DNA of 56,117 nt, taken from the NCBI GenBank assembly GCA_025055255.1, contig JANWYI010000022.1, forward strand, positions 1 through 56,117, given 5' to 3'. The position numbers and the translations under genes were made by a program. The notes beneath the pieces were generated by a model that saw only the letters and a program-made list of their open reading frames with translations, had not been told where the DNA came from and searched no databases. Shown one piece after another: positions 18,406-27,317 of this stretch. Origin of the DNA: Anaerolineae bacterium. GTDB lineage: Bacteria > Chloroflexota > Anaerolineae > Aggregatilineales > UBA2796. Numbering within the stretch: position 1 is the first letter of the stretch; each line of letters begins with the position of its first letter.

Positions 18406-19704
18406 TCAGCGGATGTTCTCAGGCAAGCCAAGTTCAGCTAAGGTCGGTGTGTTCGGCACAACATCAATCCACAGCGCGAACGTCTGAGCGTTGCGCGCAG
18501 TTCGCTGCTCACTCAGCCACTGCGAGAAAGCGCGTTCCTGTGCTTGCTTCGCCTGCTCGTCTGTCAACGGACGCATCTCACGTCCTTGCACTTGGATAAT
18601 GTGGAAACCGAAGTTCGGGCCGTTGCTTGATGTATCAATCGGTCCGATGATTGCGCCGATCTCAGCGTTGAAAACAGCCTCTTCAAACTGCGGCACGAAG
18701 ACGCCGCGTCCAGTCCAGTCTAACTCGCCGCCTTGTGACGCGCTGCCTGGGTCTTGGCTGAGCGCTGCTGCCAGAGCTGCGAACGACTCGCCATTTTGCA
18801 GCGCGCGCAGCACTTCCTCAGCCTCAGCTTGCGTCTTGAGCAAGATATGGCGCGCCTTGACCTGCAATTGTTCTTTCGGTGGCTCGCCGACCACAGCCGT
18901 GATCACTTTTTGGCGCAGAGCAGCCTCTGCAAACAAGCGATTGATGAACGCCTCATCCACGCCCACGACTCGGCGCGCAGCACTGGTGAAGTTGGTCTGA
19001 TCTTCCTGGAAGGTCTTAGCGCGCTGCGTAGCATCGGGCGTAGCGGTCGGAATGCCTGTTGGCAACGGCGTTGGCGAAGGCGTGACTGTGATGGTCGGCT
19101 CAACAGTCGGCGTCGGCGTATTCGTCGGCGTTGGCGAGATGAGCGGCGTCAGCGTGAGCGTCGGCGTCAGAGTCGGCGTGGCAGTACTCGGATTGGGATC
19201 GTAGCCGTAGAAAGTGAAGCGCTGCTTCTCAACTTCCTCAGGGCTGACGCTGATGCCGTTTTCGCGCGCGTATTGCTCGATGATCAGTGCCTCGACCATG
19301 CGATCCAGCACTTTGCGTCCTATTTGCGTGGGAATCTGCAGGTCGCGGTACATGTCGGCATACGGACCGAACTGTGAGTTGGTCAAGAACTCGCGCGCGA
19401 ACTGACTCTGCGCAATCGGCACAAGCTCCAGACCTGTGCGCCAGCGCTCGTAGCGCACACGCTGCTGGAAGTCGGCAACTGAGATGGACTCGTTGCCGAC
19501 ACTGGCAACAGGCTGTCTTGGGACGATCACGCCTTCGATGAACAGCGCGATGCCTAGAATGACGACAATCACGGCGCCTAGCGCTATCGAGGCGATCAAG
19601 ACGGCACGGTCAACAGCGCGCTCACGCTCAGAGCGCGTTGGACGCGCACGCGCCGTCTTGGGCGAGATAGGAATAGCAGTCGGCTTGCTCTTGCCTTTAG
19701 ACAT
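18406..19704 (-). CDS. Membrane-anchored peptidyl-prolyl isomerase (PrsA/SurA-like foldase)
   Basis: Extracytoplasmic folding factor of 432 residues. A cytoplasmic basic tail (1-32) and one transmembrane helix (about 33-58) precede a SurA_N-like chaperone region with SVGNESISVADFQQRVR. The parvulin domain, about residues 285-395, carries VKARHILLKT, GGELDWTGRGVFVPQFEEAV and FGFHIIQVQGRE. A 55-residue Thr-Pro-rich block (about 180-235) is inserted between the two halves of the chaperone region, which ordinary PrsA/SurA lacks. The gene starts 18 bases after rpsR, so it probably shares the ribosomal-protein transcript. Confidence 0.9.
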   Translation of the reverse strand: MSKGKSKPTAIPISPKTARARPTRSERERAVDRAVLIASIALGAVIVVILGIALFIEGVIVPRQPVASVGNESISVADFQQRVRYERWRTGLELVPIAQSQFAREFLTNSQFGPYADMYRDLQIPTQIGRKVLDRMVEALIIEQYARENGISVSPEEVEKQRFTFYGYDPNPSTATPTLTPTLTLTPLISPTPTNTPTPTVEPTITVTPSPTPLPTGIPTATPDATQRAKTFQEDQTNFTSAARRVVGVDEAFINRLFAEAALRQKVITAVVGEPPKEQLQVKARHILLKTQAEAEEVLRALQNGESFAALAAALSQDPGSASQGGELDWTGRGVFVPQFEEAVFNAEIGAIIGPIDTSSNGPNFGFHIIQVQGREMRPLTDEQAKQAQERAFSQWLSEQRTARNAQTFALWIDVVPNTPTLAELGLPENIR

Positions 19705-19722
19705 GCACGACGCTCTCTCAGC

Positions 19723-20022
19723 CTATTCGCGTTGCAAGTCGCCAACGAAGGGTAACAATGCTAGATGGCGCGCGCGCTTAATGGCAGTGGCAAGACGGCG
19801 CTGATCGCGGGCGCACAAGCCGGTTTGGCGGCGCGGGCGAATCTTGCCGCGCTCTGAGAGATAGCGGCGCAATAGCTCAACATCCTTGTAAAGCTCAACG
19901 TCGCTCTGTTCAAGGCGCAGGTTGAGGGCTTTGCGGCGCACGCCGCTGCGCACGCGCGCCTCTGAGGCGACGGAACCGCTCTCTTCCAGCTCTTCTGAAT
20001 GCAGTGTATCTTGATCGCTCAT
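19723..20022 (-). CDS. rpsR: 30S ribosomal protein S18
   Basis: Small-subunit protein that binds S6 on the 30S platform. The core [20 protein letters not shown] followed by [14 protein letters not shown] is diagnostic. At 99 residues it is longer than usual, with an acidic N-terminal extension of about 25 residues. It is the third gene of rpsF-ssb-rpsR, 34 bases after ssb. The leader before rpsF carries a candidate S6:S18 binding element. Confidence 0.96.
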   Translation of the reverse strand: MSDQDTLHSEELEESGSVASEARVRSGVRRKALNLRLEQSDVELYKDVELLRRYLSERGKIRPRRQTGLCARDQRRLATAIKRARHLALLPFVGDLQRE

Positions 20023-20056
20023 GGTCTCTGTGTATCCTTCAGGAGTGTGCTACGCG

Positions 20057-20455
20057 CTAGAAGGCGTAGTCTTCTTCATCATGCTCAGGTTCGTCGTCCG
20101 AAAGGTCAACAGGCGCGCCGCGGCGGTCACCTAGGACGATCATCTCGCTTGCCACCACTTCTGTGCGGTAATGCCGCTTACCTTCCTCATCTTCCCAGCC
20201 GCGTGTCTGCAACCGCCCTTCAATGTAGACCTGCTGATCTTTGCGCAAGTGCGACTTGCAAATTTCGGCCAACATGCCCCAGGCGACCACGTTGAACCAT
20301 TCTTGCTCTTCGCGGCGCTCACCTTCGCTGTTTGTCCATGTGCGGCTAGTGACCACGCTAAAGCTGGTGACAGGACGCCCGCTAGGCGTGTAACGCATCT
20401 CAGGATCGCGCCCTAGGCTACCAATAATCATGACCTTGTTCAAGCCGCGAGCCAT
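20057..20455 (-). CDS. ssb: Single-stranded DNA-binding protein
   Basis: OB-fold protein that coats single-stranded DNA in replication and repair, 132 residues. Family blocks are NKVMIIGSLGRDPEMRYTPS, EWFNVVAWGMLAEIC and VYIEGRLQTRGWEDEEGKRH. The acidic C-terminal tail ends DEEDYAF instead of the usual DDDIPF-type tip; the terminal aromatic used for partner docking is retained. The position between rpsF and rpsR is the classic bacterial order. A 93-base spacer separates it from rpsF. Confidence 0.97.
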   Translation of the reverse strand: MARGLNKVMIIGSLGRDPEMRYTPSGRPVTSFSVVTSRTWTNSEGERREEQEWFNVVAWGMLAEICKSHLRKDQQVYIEGRLQTRGWEDEEGKRHYRTEVVASEMIVLGDRRGAPVDLSDDEPEHDEEDYAF

Positions 20456-20548
20456 ACGTTCCTTCCTCTCTAGACACTACGGATAAACTCGCTTACCGAT
20501 TTTTAACTTTAGTGTAGCATGCAGCATCTGCAGCGCGCTTGAGCAAGC

Positions 20549-20836
20549 TCACTCGTCTGCTCGCACGATCAAGTGGCGGATGATCGGTGAGTATAGGCGC
20601 AGATTGCGGTCAAGCTCACTGAGCGTCTGCGGCTGCATCTCTAGCTGCTGAGTGATGTAGTAACCTTCCGTGTACTCGCTGATCTGATAGGCGAGCTTAC
20701 GTCTGCCCCATTGGTATGTCTCAGTGATTCTGCCTTGCAATTCTTCGACCCACTGTTGTACCTGAGCGAGGACGTTACGGAATCCTTCCTCGTCCACGTC
20801 AGACGCGATGATATAAGTCAACTCATAGTGACGCAT
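20549..20836 (-). CDS. rpsF: 30S ribosomal protein S6
   Basis: Ribosomal protein S6, 95 residues, starting MRHYELTYIIASDVDEEGF and containing WGRRKLAYQISEYTEGYYI, both typical. It forms a heterodimer with S18 on the 30S platform. It is the first gene of the rpsF-ssb-rpsR-foldase run. The start is supported by AGGAAAGGA about 12 bases upstream. A promoter at 20911-20939 and a leader hairpin at 20860-20890 suggest S6:S18 feedback control. Confidence 0.97.
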   Translation of the reverse strand: MRHYELTYIIASDVDEEGFRNVLAQVQQWVEELQGRITETYQWGRRKLAYQISEYTEGYYITQQLEMQPQTLSELDRNLRLYSPIIRHLIVRADE

Positions 20837-20859
20837 GATGTTGATGATCCTTTCCTCGG

Positions 20860-20890
20860 AGCAGCCCTGCTGGCAGGGCGGAAAGCTGCT
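20860..20890 (-). ncRNA. Candidate S6:S18 autoregulatory leader element
   Basis: In the rpsF leader an outer helix AGCAGC/GCTGCT encloses a one-sided bulge TTTCCG and an inner helix CCCTG/CAGGG. A CCG bulge between two stems just upstream of rpsF is the defining feature of the known S6:S18-binding mRNA motif, which mimics the 16S rRNA site. The identification is by structure and position, not by a covariance search. Confidence 0.65.
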
Positions 20891-20910
20891 ATGCTCTCAA
20901 AAGCGGCTAG

Positions 20911-20939
20911 AGTGTACACTGATCCGTCTGCTATGGCAA
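20911..20939 (-). promoter_or_regulatory. Promoter of the rpsF operon
   Basis: On the minus strand TTGCCA (20934-20939) and TACACT (20911-20916) are separated by exactly 17 bases. The start of transcription would fall near 20905, giving a leader of about 68 bases that contains the S6:S18-like hairpin. Confidence 0.75.
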
Positions 20940-20953
20940 GGGCATTCGCTTAA

Positions 20954-21916
20954 TCAGCTGTTGAAAAACGCTGCTAACAACCAGCCGACCGTCAGTGCCA
21001 AGCCGAGCCACCAATGTAAGCGCGCTGTGCGCCCTTGCGCGCGATGCAGCGCCTGAGCATCCTTGCTGCGCGTCGTGACGCGCACTAACCAAACAGCTTC
21101 CCAAAGCGTCACAAAGGCGACCGCTGTTGTGAGCGGCGCAATGCCTGCCACGATCAACGCAGCGAGCGCCACATAGGCGCCGTAGATCAGGATGTTGTAC
21201 TCAATGAATGCGCCGCGTAAGCCAAAGCGCACAGCTAACGTCCGCTTGTTCGCCGCGCGATCTGCCTCGATGTCGCGCATGTTGTTGGCGTGCAAAATCG
21301 CAGCGACCGTGAAACCAAGCGGCACGCCTGCTAAGAGCGACGGCACGCTCTCTTGTCCGCTGACAGCATAGTACGTGCCGAAGGTCATTAGCGGACCGAA
21401 ACATAGGAACGCTGTCACTTCGCCCAGTCCAAGATGTGAGAGCGGCAGCGGACCAGCTGTGTATAACACAACCGCTGCCACGCCAATCATGCCGATCCAC
21501 AGCAACGTTGTGCCAGAGAGCGCCACAAGGACTAAGCCGATTAGCGCACCGCCAACTGTTGTGACAATTGCGCCGATCAGCACTTGCTGCGCACTCAGCT
21601 TGCCTTCGCTCAGCACCATGCCCATGCCAGCGACCTTCAGCGCGTCCGTGCCACGCCGATAATCCACATATTCGTTGATCAAGTTTGAGGCAATTTGTAG
21701 CAACAGCGCGCCAATCAGTGCCAAGAGAAAACGAATCGGCTCGAAGACGCCTGCTTGAATAGCCACAGCGCCGCCTGTGAATATCGCAGCGTAGGTTGCA
21801 GGCAGGCTGCGCGGACGCGCTGCTTGATACCAAGGACGCAAGGGTGCAGGCAAGCGCTCGCTCAGCGGACGAATGGTAGCGCGCTTGACGCGCTGACGGG
21901 CAGTGCCTTTGCTCAT
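20954..21916 (-). CDS. menA: 1,4-dihydroxy-2-naphthoate polyprenyltransferase
   Basis: UbiA-superfamily membrane prenyltransferase that attaches the isoprenoid tail to dihydroxynaphthoate in menaquinone synthesis; 320 residues, about nine helices. The two aspartate-rich motifs are visible: NLINEYVDYRRGTD and NNMRDIEADRAANKRTLAV, with spacing and sequence typical of MenA rather than UbiA. The first residues are basic and cytoplasmic. Its start overlaps the upstream glycosyltransferase stop by four bases. Menaquinone would feed the respiratory chain that ends at the cox oxidase. Confidence 0.9.
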   Translation of the reverse strand: MSKGTARQRVKRATIRPLSERLPAPLRPWYQAARPRSLPATYAAIFTGGAVAIQAGVFEPIRFLLALIGALLLQIASNLINEYVDYRRGTDALKVAGMGMVLSEGKLSAQQVLIGAIVTTVGGALIGLVLVALSGTTLLWIGMIGVAAVVLYTAGPLPLSHLGLGEVTAFLCFGPLMTFGTYYAVSGQESVPSLLAGVPLGFTVAAILHANNMRDIEADRAANKRTLAVRFGLRGAFIEYNILIYGAYVALAALIVAGIAPLTTAVAFVTLWEAVWLVRVTTRSKDAQALHRAQGRTARLHWWLGLALTVGWLLAAFFNS

Positions 21917-22989
21917 CGTGTGCTGTAGATGGTCGTCTCAAAAAATTCGGTCATGGCGCGCGCGTGTGCCTCAGGTGTAAAACGTTCCAAAGCACGTTTG
22001 CGCGCCGCTTGTGCTAGACGCTCAGCAAGTGTGTCGTATTGTAACACGCGGCTCACTTGTAGCGCCATATCGCTCACATCAGCAGGCGTCACAATCAGCG
22101 CAGCAACGTTCGGCTCTAGCACCTCAGTGATACCTGTTTGACGCGGCGCCACAATCGGCTTGCCTGCCAACATCGCCGCGATTAGCCCTTCAGGCAACGC
22201 TTCGCGCGCAGTGCAGTCCAGCACCACGTCACATGCCGCCAACAGCTCAGGCAAGGCACTGCGATCAGGAAACCAGCGAATTGGCAAGGCAAGACCAGCT
22301 GTCTCCCTGCGCAGCGCTTGAAGTGTAGCGCCTTCGCCGATCACGACCAGATTCGCTTCAATGCCGCGCTTGCGCAGTCGCTCCAGCACGTCAACTGCTT
22401 GCAGATAGCCTTCGTCATAATTTTCTGGCACGATCAGCGCTACATTTCTGCCTTGCGCTAAGCCAAGCGCTGCGCGATCTACCGACTCAGCGGCTTGGAA
22501 GGCGTACATAGGATAGACCACACTGATTCGCTCTGGCTGTATCTCAGCAAATGCGCTCAAGTCGCGCCGCAGTAGCTCCGAAGGCACTAAAATGCGCTGG
22601 ACAAGCTGCGCTATGAGCTGCCAGCGCATTTTTCGGAATGGATACGTCCAACGCGGCAACTCGCTGCGCAATGGCACGCGCTCACAGACAATCGAAACAG
22701 GCGTACCTGTGTAGCGCGCCGCTAAGATACCCACAAAAGCCGCGCTCTGTTCAACGACATGCAGCAGTTCAACCTGCAGCGTCCGCAACAAGCTAGTCAA
22801 GCGCCGCACTGCGCCAAAGCTAACTGCGCGCTGTGCGCTGAGCGTTGTGTCTACCAGATCGTCAGTTTGCGCACGCAGCGCCGCAATTGCAGCTTGAATG
22901 CGCCGCTCATCTAACTGTACAAGGAGCTGAGCAAGTGCTGTGCGCCGCGCCGAACTAGCGAATTTGTCGCCTAGAATCAGGATGCGCAC
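21913..22989 (-). CDS. GT4-like glycosyltransferase
   Basis: GT-B glycosyltransferase of 358 residues. The donor-site region has DVVLDCTAREALPEGLIAAM, in which the family's EX7E region appears as E-A-L-P-E-G-L, followed by AGKPIVAPRQTGITEVL. The N-terminal domain has LLQVELLHVVEQSAAFVGIL. It begins 3 bases after the glpK stop and overlaps menA by four bases, so all three are one transcript. Acceptor unknown; divergence from the GT4 at 2388-3617 is high. Confidence 0.8.
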   Translation of the reverse strand: MRILILGDKFASSARRTALAQLLVQLDERRIQAAIAALRAQTDDLVDTTLSAQRAVSFGAVRRLTSLLRTLQVELLHVVEQSAAFVGILAARYTGTPVSIVCERVPLRSELPRWTYPFRKMRWQLIAQLVQRILVPSELLRRDLSAFAEIQPERISVVYPMYAFQAAESVDRAALGLAQGRNVALIVPENYDEGYLQAVDVLERLRKRGIEANLVVIGEGATLQALRRETAGLALPIRWFPDRSALPELLAACDVVLDCTAREALPEGLIAAMLAGKPIVAPRQTGITEVLEPNVAALIVTPADVSDMALQVSRVLQYDTLAERLAQAARKRALERFTPEAHARAMTEFFETTIYSTR

Positions 22990-22992
22990 TGC

Positions 22993-24483
22993 TCATGCGC
23001 TGAGCCACGCTCTAGCGCGCTCAACAGCGCGTTTCCAGCCTTGGTAGCGGCTCTCACGCTCGTCAGCCGACATGCGCGGCTCAAAGGTCTTCTCAGCTGC
23101 CCATTGTGCTGCAATTTGCTCAGGCGATTCCCAGTAGCGCACTGCTAAGCCTGCCAGATACGCCGCGCCGAGCGCTGTTGTCTCGGTTACGGCCGGACGC
23201 ACCACTGGCACGCCTAAGATGTCCGCTTGAAATTGCATTAGCCAGTTATTCGTCACGGCGCCGCCATCTACGCGCAGCGTCTCAAGCTGTAAGCCTGCGT
23301 CTTGGATCATCACCTCAACGACGTCGCGCGTCTGGAAAGCAATGGACTCAAGCGTTGCGCGCACAATGTGCGCTCGATTGCTCCCGCGCGTTAGCCCGAC
23401 GATGGTGCCGCGCGCAAAACTATCCCAATACGGCGCGCCTAAGCCGACGAACGCCGGCACCACGTATACGCCGCCTGTGTCCGACACGCCTGCCGCCATT
23501 GCCTCTGACTCAGCTGCTGTGCGAATCAGCTGCAGCTCGTCGCGCAACCATTGGATCGCCGCGCCTGCCACGAAGACACTGCCTTCTAAGGCATAGACCG
23601 TTGGCTGATCGCTCAGACGCCATGCGACCGTTGTTAGCAAGCCGCCGCGCGACTCCACTGCGCGCTCACCCGTGTTCATCAACATGAAGCAGCCTGTGCC
23701 GTAGGTGTTTTTCACGCTGCCGACGTGATAGCAGGCTTGTCCGAAAGTTGCCGCCTGCTGATCGCCCGCCACGCCGCTGATTGGCACAGCTGCACCGAAA
23801 ATGCTCGCATCGGTTTCGCCATAGACCGCGCTTGACGGCAACACCTGCGGCAAGATCGCGCGCGGAATGCGTAAGCGCTCCAACAGCTCATCATCCCAGT
23901 CCTGTGTGTGAATGTTGTAGAGCATAGTACGGCTGGCATTGCTGACATCAGTGGCATGAATCTTGCCGCCGCTCAGATTCCACAAGAGCCATGTGTCCAC
24001 TGTACCAAAGGCAAGTTCGCCGTTTGCAGCGCGCTCGCGCGCCTTTGGCACGTTGTCTAGCAACCACTCGACCTTCGTGCCGCTGAAATAGGCGTCTAAG
24101 ACAAGCCCAGTCTTAGCGCGCACGCGCTCAGCAAAGCCTTCGGCGCGCAGCTGCTCACAGCGCGTCGCTGTGCGTCGGCACTGCCAGACAATGGCATTGT
24201 GAATCGGCTTGCCTGTAGCGCGTTCCCAGATGATAGTAGTCTCGCGTTGGTTAGTGATGCCAATGGCGGCTAACTCGCGCGGACTGATGTTGGCGCGCGC
24301 GAGCGCCTCGCCTGCCACGCCGAGTTGCGTGCTCCAGATATCTGATGGATCGTGTTCGACCCAACCTGCTTGCGGATAAATCTGCGGAAATTCTTTCTGC
24401 GCCACGCTCAAGACTTTGCCGTTGCGGTCGAAGACGATGGCGCGCGAGCTTGTGGTGCCTTGATCAAGGGCAAGGATGTACAT
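22993..24483 (-). CDS. glpK: Glycerol kinase
   Basis: FGGY-family kinase converting glycerol and ATP to glycerol 3-phosphate; 496 residues, the family's normal length. The N-terminal phosphate loop is [15 protein letters not shown]. The glycerol-site residues are in [11 protein letters not shown] and [13 protein letters not shown]. The C-terminal signature [24 protein letters not shown] is the FGGY pattern. It sits between a glutaredoxin-like gene (21-base gap) and a glycosyltransferase, without glpF or glpD nearby. The start is the ATG at 24483. Confidence 0.96.
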   Translation of the reverse strand: MYILALDQGTTSSRAIVFDRNGKVLSVAQKEFPQIYPQAGWVEHDPSDIWSTQLGVAGEALARANISPRELAAIGITNQRETTIIWERATGKPIHNAIVWQCRRTATRCEQLRAEGFAERVRAKTGLVLDAYFSGTKVEWLLDNVPKARERAANGELAFGTVDTWLLWNLSGGKIHATDVSNASRTMLYNIHTQDWDDELLERLRIPRAILPQVLPSSAVYGETDASIFGAAVPISGVAGDQQAATFGQACYHVGSVKNTYGTGCFMLMNTGERAVESRGGLLTTVAWRLSDQPTVYALEGSVFVAGAAIQWLRDELQLIRTAAESEAMAAGVSDTGGVYVVPAFVGLGAPYWDSFARGTIVGLTRGSNRAHIVRATLESIAFQTRDVVEVMIQDAGLQLETLRVDGGAVTNNWLMQFQADILGVPVVRPAVTETTALGAAYLAGLAVRYWESPEQIAAQWAAEKTFEPRMSADERESRYQGWKRAVERARAWLSA

Positions 24484-24504
24484 GAAAGCGCTCCTAAAAG
24501 TGTT

Positions 24505-24846
24505 TTAAGGTAGAAAACCGTGCTTACGCAACCAAGCCAGAAGCTCTTCCTCAGTTGCTTCTGTAAGCATACTACCGCGATCTATGCCGCGTGGCGACTC
24601 ACCGCGCGGCAACGGCGCAGGCGGCTCATATGGCACGTCTTCGCCGCGCCGCGCTACCACGAGCGTCGGCACTGAGAGAAAACCTGTCCATTCAAGGACG
24701 CGCGCCTCATAAGTCTTGTTACGATCTATCAACAACTCACGGTAAGGCACGCCTTCACGCTCTAGCACACGGCGCGCAATGCTGACGTACGGACACGGCG
24801 CAGTGCGGCTGTACATCACTAACTCTTTGTCAGCTGGCTGCTGCAT
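24505..24846 (-). CDS. Glutaredoxin-like protein
   Basis: Thioredoxin-fold protein of about 113 residues. The active-site region is YSRTAPCPYVSIARRVLE, with a single Cys in a CPYV context, so a monothiol mechanism is implied. The cis-proline is in FLSVPTLVV. The C-terminal part (MLTEATEEELLAWLRKHGF) is an extra helix. The Met at 24846 is chosen because AGGAG lies 8 bases upstream; a longer frame reaches back into the amidase gene. Redox partner unknown. Confidence 0.8.
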   Translation of the reverse strand: MQQPADKELVMYSRTAPCPYVSIARRVLEREGVPYRELLIDRNKTYEARVLEWTGFLSVPTLVVARRGEDVPYEPPAPLPRGESPRGIDRGSMLTEATEEELLAWLRKHGFLP

Positions 24847-24860
24847 ACGAAAGTCTCCTG

Positions 24861-25898
24861 TCAAGGTTGCTGCGGCTCTAGGAAACATAGAATGCCATTG
24901 GCAACAGCTAGGGCAAGGCGATCTGGCTGATTTTGCAGCAAGTCGCGGTCATAACTGAGGAAGCCTAGCTCTAAGATGTTAGCAGGCGTGCGGACACTGA
25001 TCTTGCGGAACGCATGATAGAGCAGCATGTTATCTGTGATGCTGCCGGGTTGAAATGGCAAGCCTGTGATGCTCTCGTAGTTCAGGCGGATGCACTCGTT
25101 CAGACGGATGTCTTGATCGCGGATCAGCGTACGCGCTGCTGGATAAGTGGACTTGTAGCCGCCGTAGCCAAAGTCGGCACATGAGTCGGCGTGCAGCGAG
25201 ACGAACGCAGCTGCTTCATAGCCGTTCAAGCGCGGATCGAACTCTTCAAGCACGTCCACCGTATATCCACGCGCGCGCAGAATAGCTGCAGCGCGCTCAG
25301 CAACTGCCTCAGTCACGCTGCGCTCATAAAAGCCGTCTGGGCATACAGCGCCGGGATCAGGTTGCTCACGCCGACCACCGTCTGGCGCCGTCATGCCGCT
25401 GTGACCTGCCAAAATGCCGATTCGGTTGTACCAGATCGGCGTCGGCAATAGCGTCGGCGTGGACATGGCGATCAGGCGCGCAGTCGCTTGCACAGGTGCC
25501 AAGTCGCGGCGCGCCTGCGCAGGCAAGAAATCTGGCGATGTCCACCACATGAAGATGGTCGCTGCGATGACGGCTGCGGCAAAAGTGACGCTGATTGCGC
25601 GCAACGCGCTGACAAGCGTAAGCAGCGGAAAGGTCTGCTTGACCTGCGGCTTGGGCAGTGGCAAATCGCCGTGCAGGGGCTTATGGCGCTTAGGACGAAC
25701 AGGCTTTGGTGGTTCGTCATCATCCACAAAGGCAACGCCGTGCGGCGCATCAGGGAACTCAGGCGCAATGTGGCGCTCAGGGACAACGGTCGGTACGGGC
25801 TCAGCCTCAGCGGATGATGCGCTACTCTCAGGCGCAGCAGGCTCAGTCACTCGGTGTGCTCCAACCTTGCTCAGCGTTGCTAAGCGATCATAGCGCAT
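24861..25898 (-). CDS. N-acetylmuramoyl-L-alanine amidase (Amidase_3), membrane-anchored
   Basis: Zinc amidase that cuts the muramic acid-peptide bond in peptidoglycan; 345 residues. A 95-residue hydrophilic cytoplasmic N-terminus precedes one transmembrane helix (about 100-122) and a linker. The Amidase_3 domain covers about 160-340. Zinc ligands and catalytic residues are visible in ILAGHSG (His), GFYERSV (Glu), SLHADS (His) and ILELGFLS (Glu). The long intracellular tail is unusual and could anchor it to a division or signalling partner. It is the first gene of the run to glpK and menA. Confidence 0.9.
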   Translation of the reverse strand: MRYDRLATLSKVGAHRVTEPAAPESSASSAEAEPVPTVVPERHIAPEFPDAPHGVAFVDDDEPPKPVRPKRHKPLHGDLPLPKPQVKQTFPLLTLVSALRAISVTFAAAVIAATIFMWWTSPDFLPAQARRDLAPVQATARLIAMSTPTLLPTPIWYNRIGILAGHSGMTAPDGGRREQPDPGAVCPDGFYERSVTEAVAERAAAILRARGYTVDVLEEFDPRLNGYEAAAFVSLHADSCADFGYGGYKSTYPAARTLIRDQDIRLNECIRLNYESITGLPFQPGSITDNMLLYHAFRKISVRTPANILELGFLSYDRDLLQNQPDRLALAVANGILCFLEPQQP

Positions 25899-25954
25899 TT
25901 AAGCCGAGTTGGAAACGCGGGTATTTCTCTCTACGCTTTGGACGCCGTCTCGTT

Positions 25955-25960
25955 TATAAT
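25955..25960 (+). promoter_or_regulatory. Consensus -10 element for the Cys-rich protein gene
   Basis: A perfect TATAAT lies 53 bases before the start at 26014; the hexamer 17 bases upstream (TACGCT) is a poor -35, as in front of coxB. Confidence 0.4.
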
Positions 25961-26013
25961 GATCGCGGGCGAAGAACTGCTGCGTCTCAATCCGAAGTCA
26001 AGCCGAACCTAGA

Positions 26014-26262
26014 ATGCCCGTTCCATATTGCTACATTTGTGAGAGCAATCCTAGCGACAAGGCAAAGTATGGCGATAGCGGACTTGCTGAAGGCGATTAC
26101 TGCCCAATCTGTTATCGTCCGTTTTGTCGGCATCACAGCGGCGTAGTGCGCTGGCGTTGGCGCAGCTCACGCCAACTGGCAAGCGCGCGGATTTGCATCG
26201 CTTGTAAACGCGCTTACCTGCATCGCAACTGGGACTCTGCTAACCGCGACTGGATCAGCTGA
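26014..26262 (+). CDS. Cys/His-rich small protein, probable zinc binder
   Basis: An 82-residue protein with three Cys pairs and a His pair: CYIC near the N-terminus, CPICYRPFCRHH in the middle and CIAC near the C-terminus. The layout suits one or two small zinc-ribbon or treble-clef sites. The middle and tail are very basic (RWRWRSSRQ, CKRAYLHRNW), so nucleic-acid or membrane contact is possible. I do not recognise a named family. The flippase-like gene starts 12 bases after the stop, suggesting cotranscription. Confidence 0.7.
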   Translation: MPVPYCYICESNPSDKAKYGDSGLAEGDYCPICYRPFCRHHSGVVRWRWRSSRQLASARICIACKRAYLHRNWDSANRDWIS

Positions 26263-26274
26263 GGTGTATCTGCC

Positions 26275-27306
26275 TTGAGACAGAAGACATTGCGACTAGT
26301 GCTAGTTGGCTTAGGCTTAGGCTTTCTTGCCTTTGTCGGCATAGCCCTGCTCAGCGATCTGTCAGCGCTTTTAGCGTATGCCACTGCGTTCGCTTGGTGG
26401 ATCATGTTGCCTGTCCTAGCGTTGCGCGTTGCCAACTGGGCGCTGCGCTTCATCAAATGGCATTTTTACCTGCATGTTGTCGGCGTGCGCAACATCTCGG
26501 TCAGAGCAAGCGCAGCGGTTTTCCTGACAGGCTTTCCACTAGCGATGAGCCCAGGCAAGGCAGCAGAGGTGCTCAAGAGCGTCATATTGCAGCGGTTAAC
26601 AGGCGCGCCAATTGCTCAAACGCTGCCTGTGGTCGCCTCAGAACGGCTCTCAGACGGCATGGCTGTGCTGCTGCTGATCGCGTGGGCAATTTTGAACCTT
26701 GCGACACACGAGTACTGGTCACTTGTTTTCATCACGCTAGGCGCGCTGCTGTCAGGCATCTTGATCTTGCAGCATCGTCCACTTTGTCTAGCATGTCTGC
26801 GTCTGCTCAGCTGCGCACCGCTCATCGGACGCTTGGCGCGTAGCTTCAGGCTGTTCTACGAAAGCAGCTATCAGATTGTGCAGCTGCCGAACCTTGTCTT
26901 TGCCGTTGGACTTGGCACGCTCGCTAATCTGCTAGATGGACTCGGCGTCTATTTGATTCTTGTTGGCATAGGCTTGCCTGCTACACCAGAAACATTCTTT
27001 CAAGCGCTGTTGGTTATCAGCCTCTCGGTTGTGGCAGGCGCGCTGAGCGGAATGCCGGGCAGCATCGGCGCCTCAGACCTGACAATCACAGGCACGCTGC
27101 AGCACCTAGTCGGTCTGAGCGTGCCGCAGGCAGGTTTTGCTACGCTGTTAGCGCGCTTTGTGCAGCTATGGTTCGGCGTGCTCGTTGGCAGTGCTGTGGC
27201 GTGGTCAGCGCGCTCACTACTTTTGGGAAAGCCATCATCAGCCTCAGACCAGTCTGAGCGTACCTATCTGCACACGGCGCTAAATCATGTGCCACTGCCA
27301 GACTAG
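26275..27306 (+). CDS. Second flippase-like membrane protein (UPF0104 family)
   Basis: A 343-residue polytopic protein of the same LPG-synthase transmembrane family as the gene at 3614-4669. The family blocks are RFIKWHFYL, FPLAMSPGKAAEVLKS, ASERLSDGMAVLLLIAW and MPGSIGASDLTITGTL. It starts at TTG 26275, which places the first helix as usual. No glycosyltransferase lies beside it; instead it follows the Cys-rich small protein. A lipid or lipid-linked sugar transport role is inferred from the family. Confidence 0.82.
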   Translation: MRQKTLRLVLVGLGLGFLAFVGIALLSDLSALLAYATAFAWWIMLPVLALRVANWALRFIKWHFYLHVVGVRNISVRASAAVFLTGFPLAMSPGKAAEVLKSVILQRLTGAPIAQTLPVVASERLSDGMAVLLLIAWAILNLATHEYWSLVFITLGALLSGILILQHRPLCLACLRLLSCAPLIGRLARSFRLFYESSYQIVQLPNLVFAVGLGTLANLLDGLGVYLILVGIGLPATPETFFQALLVISLSVVAGALSGMPGSIGASDLTITGTLQHLVGLSVPQAGFATLLARFVQLWFGVLVGSAVAWSARSLLLGKPSSASDQSERTYLHTALNHVPLPD

Positions 27307-27317
27307 CGACTATTGCC

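Noticed and set aside
18754-19377. Plus-strand frame of 207 codons opposite the foldase
   Set aside because: It mirrors the Thr-Pro repeat as an Arg-rich run and has no start signal or family similarity.
23106-23687. Plus-strand frame of 193 codons opposite glpK
   Set aside because: The glpK protein is complete and unambiguous; the opposite frame is Arg/Leu/Ser-rich, as expected of a GC-rich shadow.
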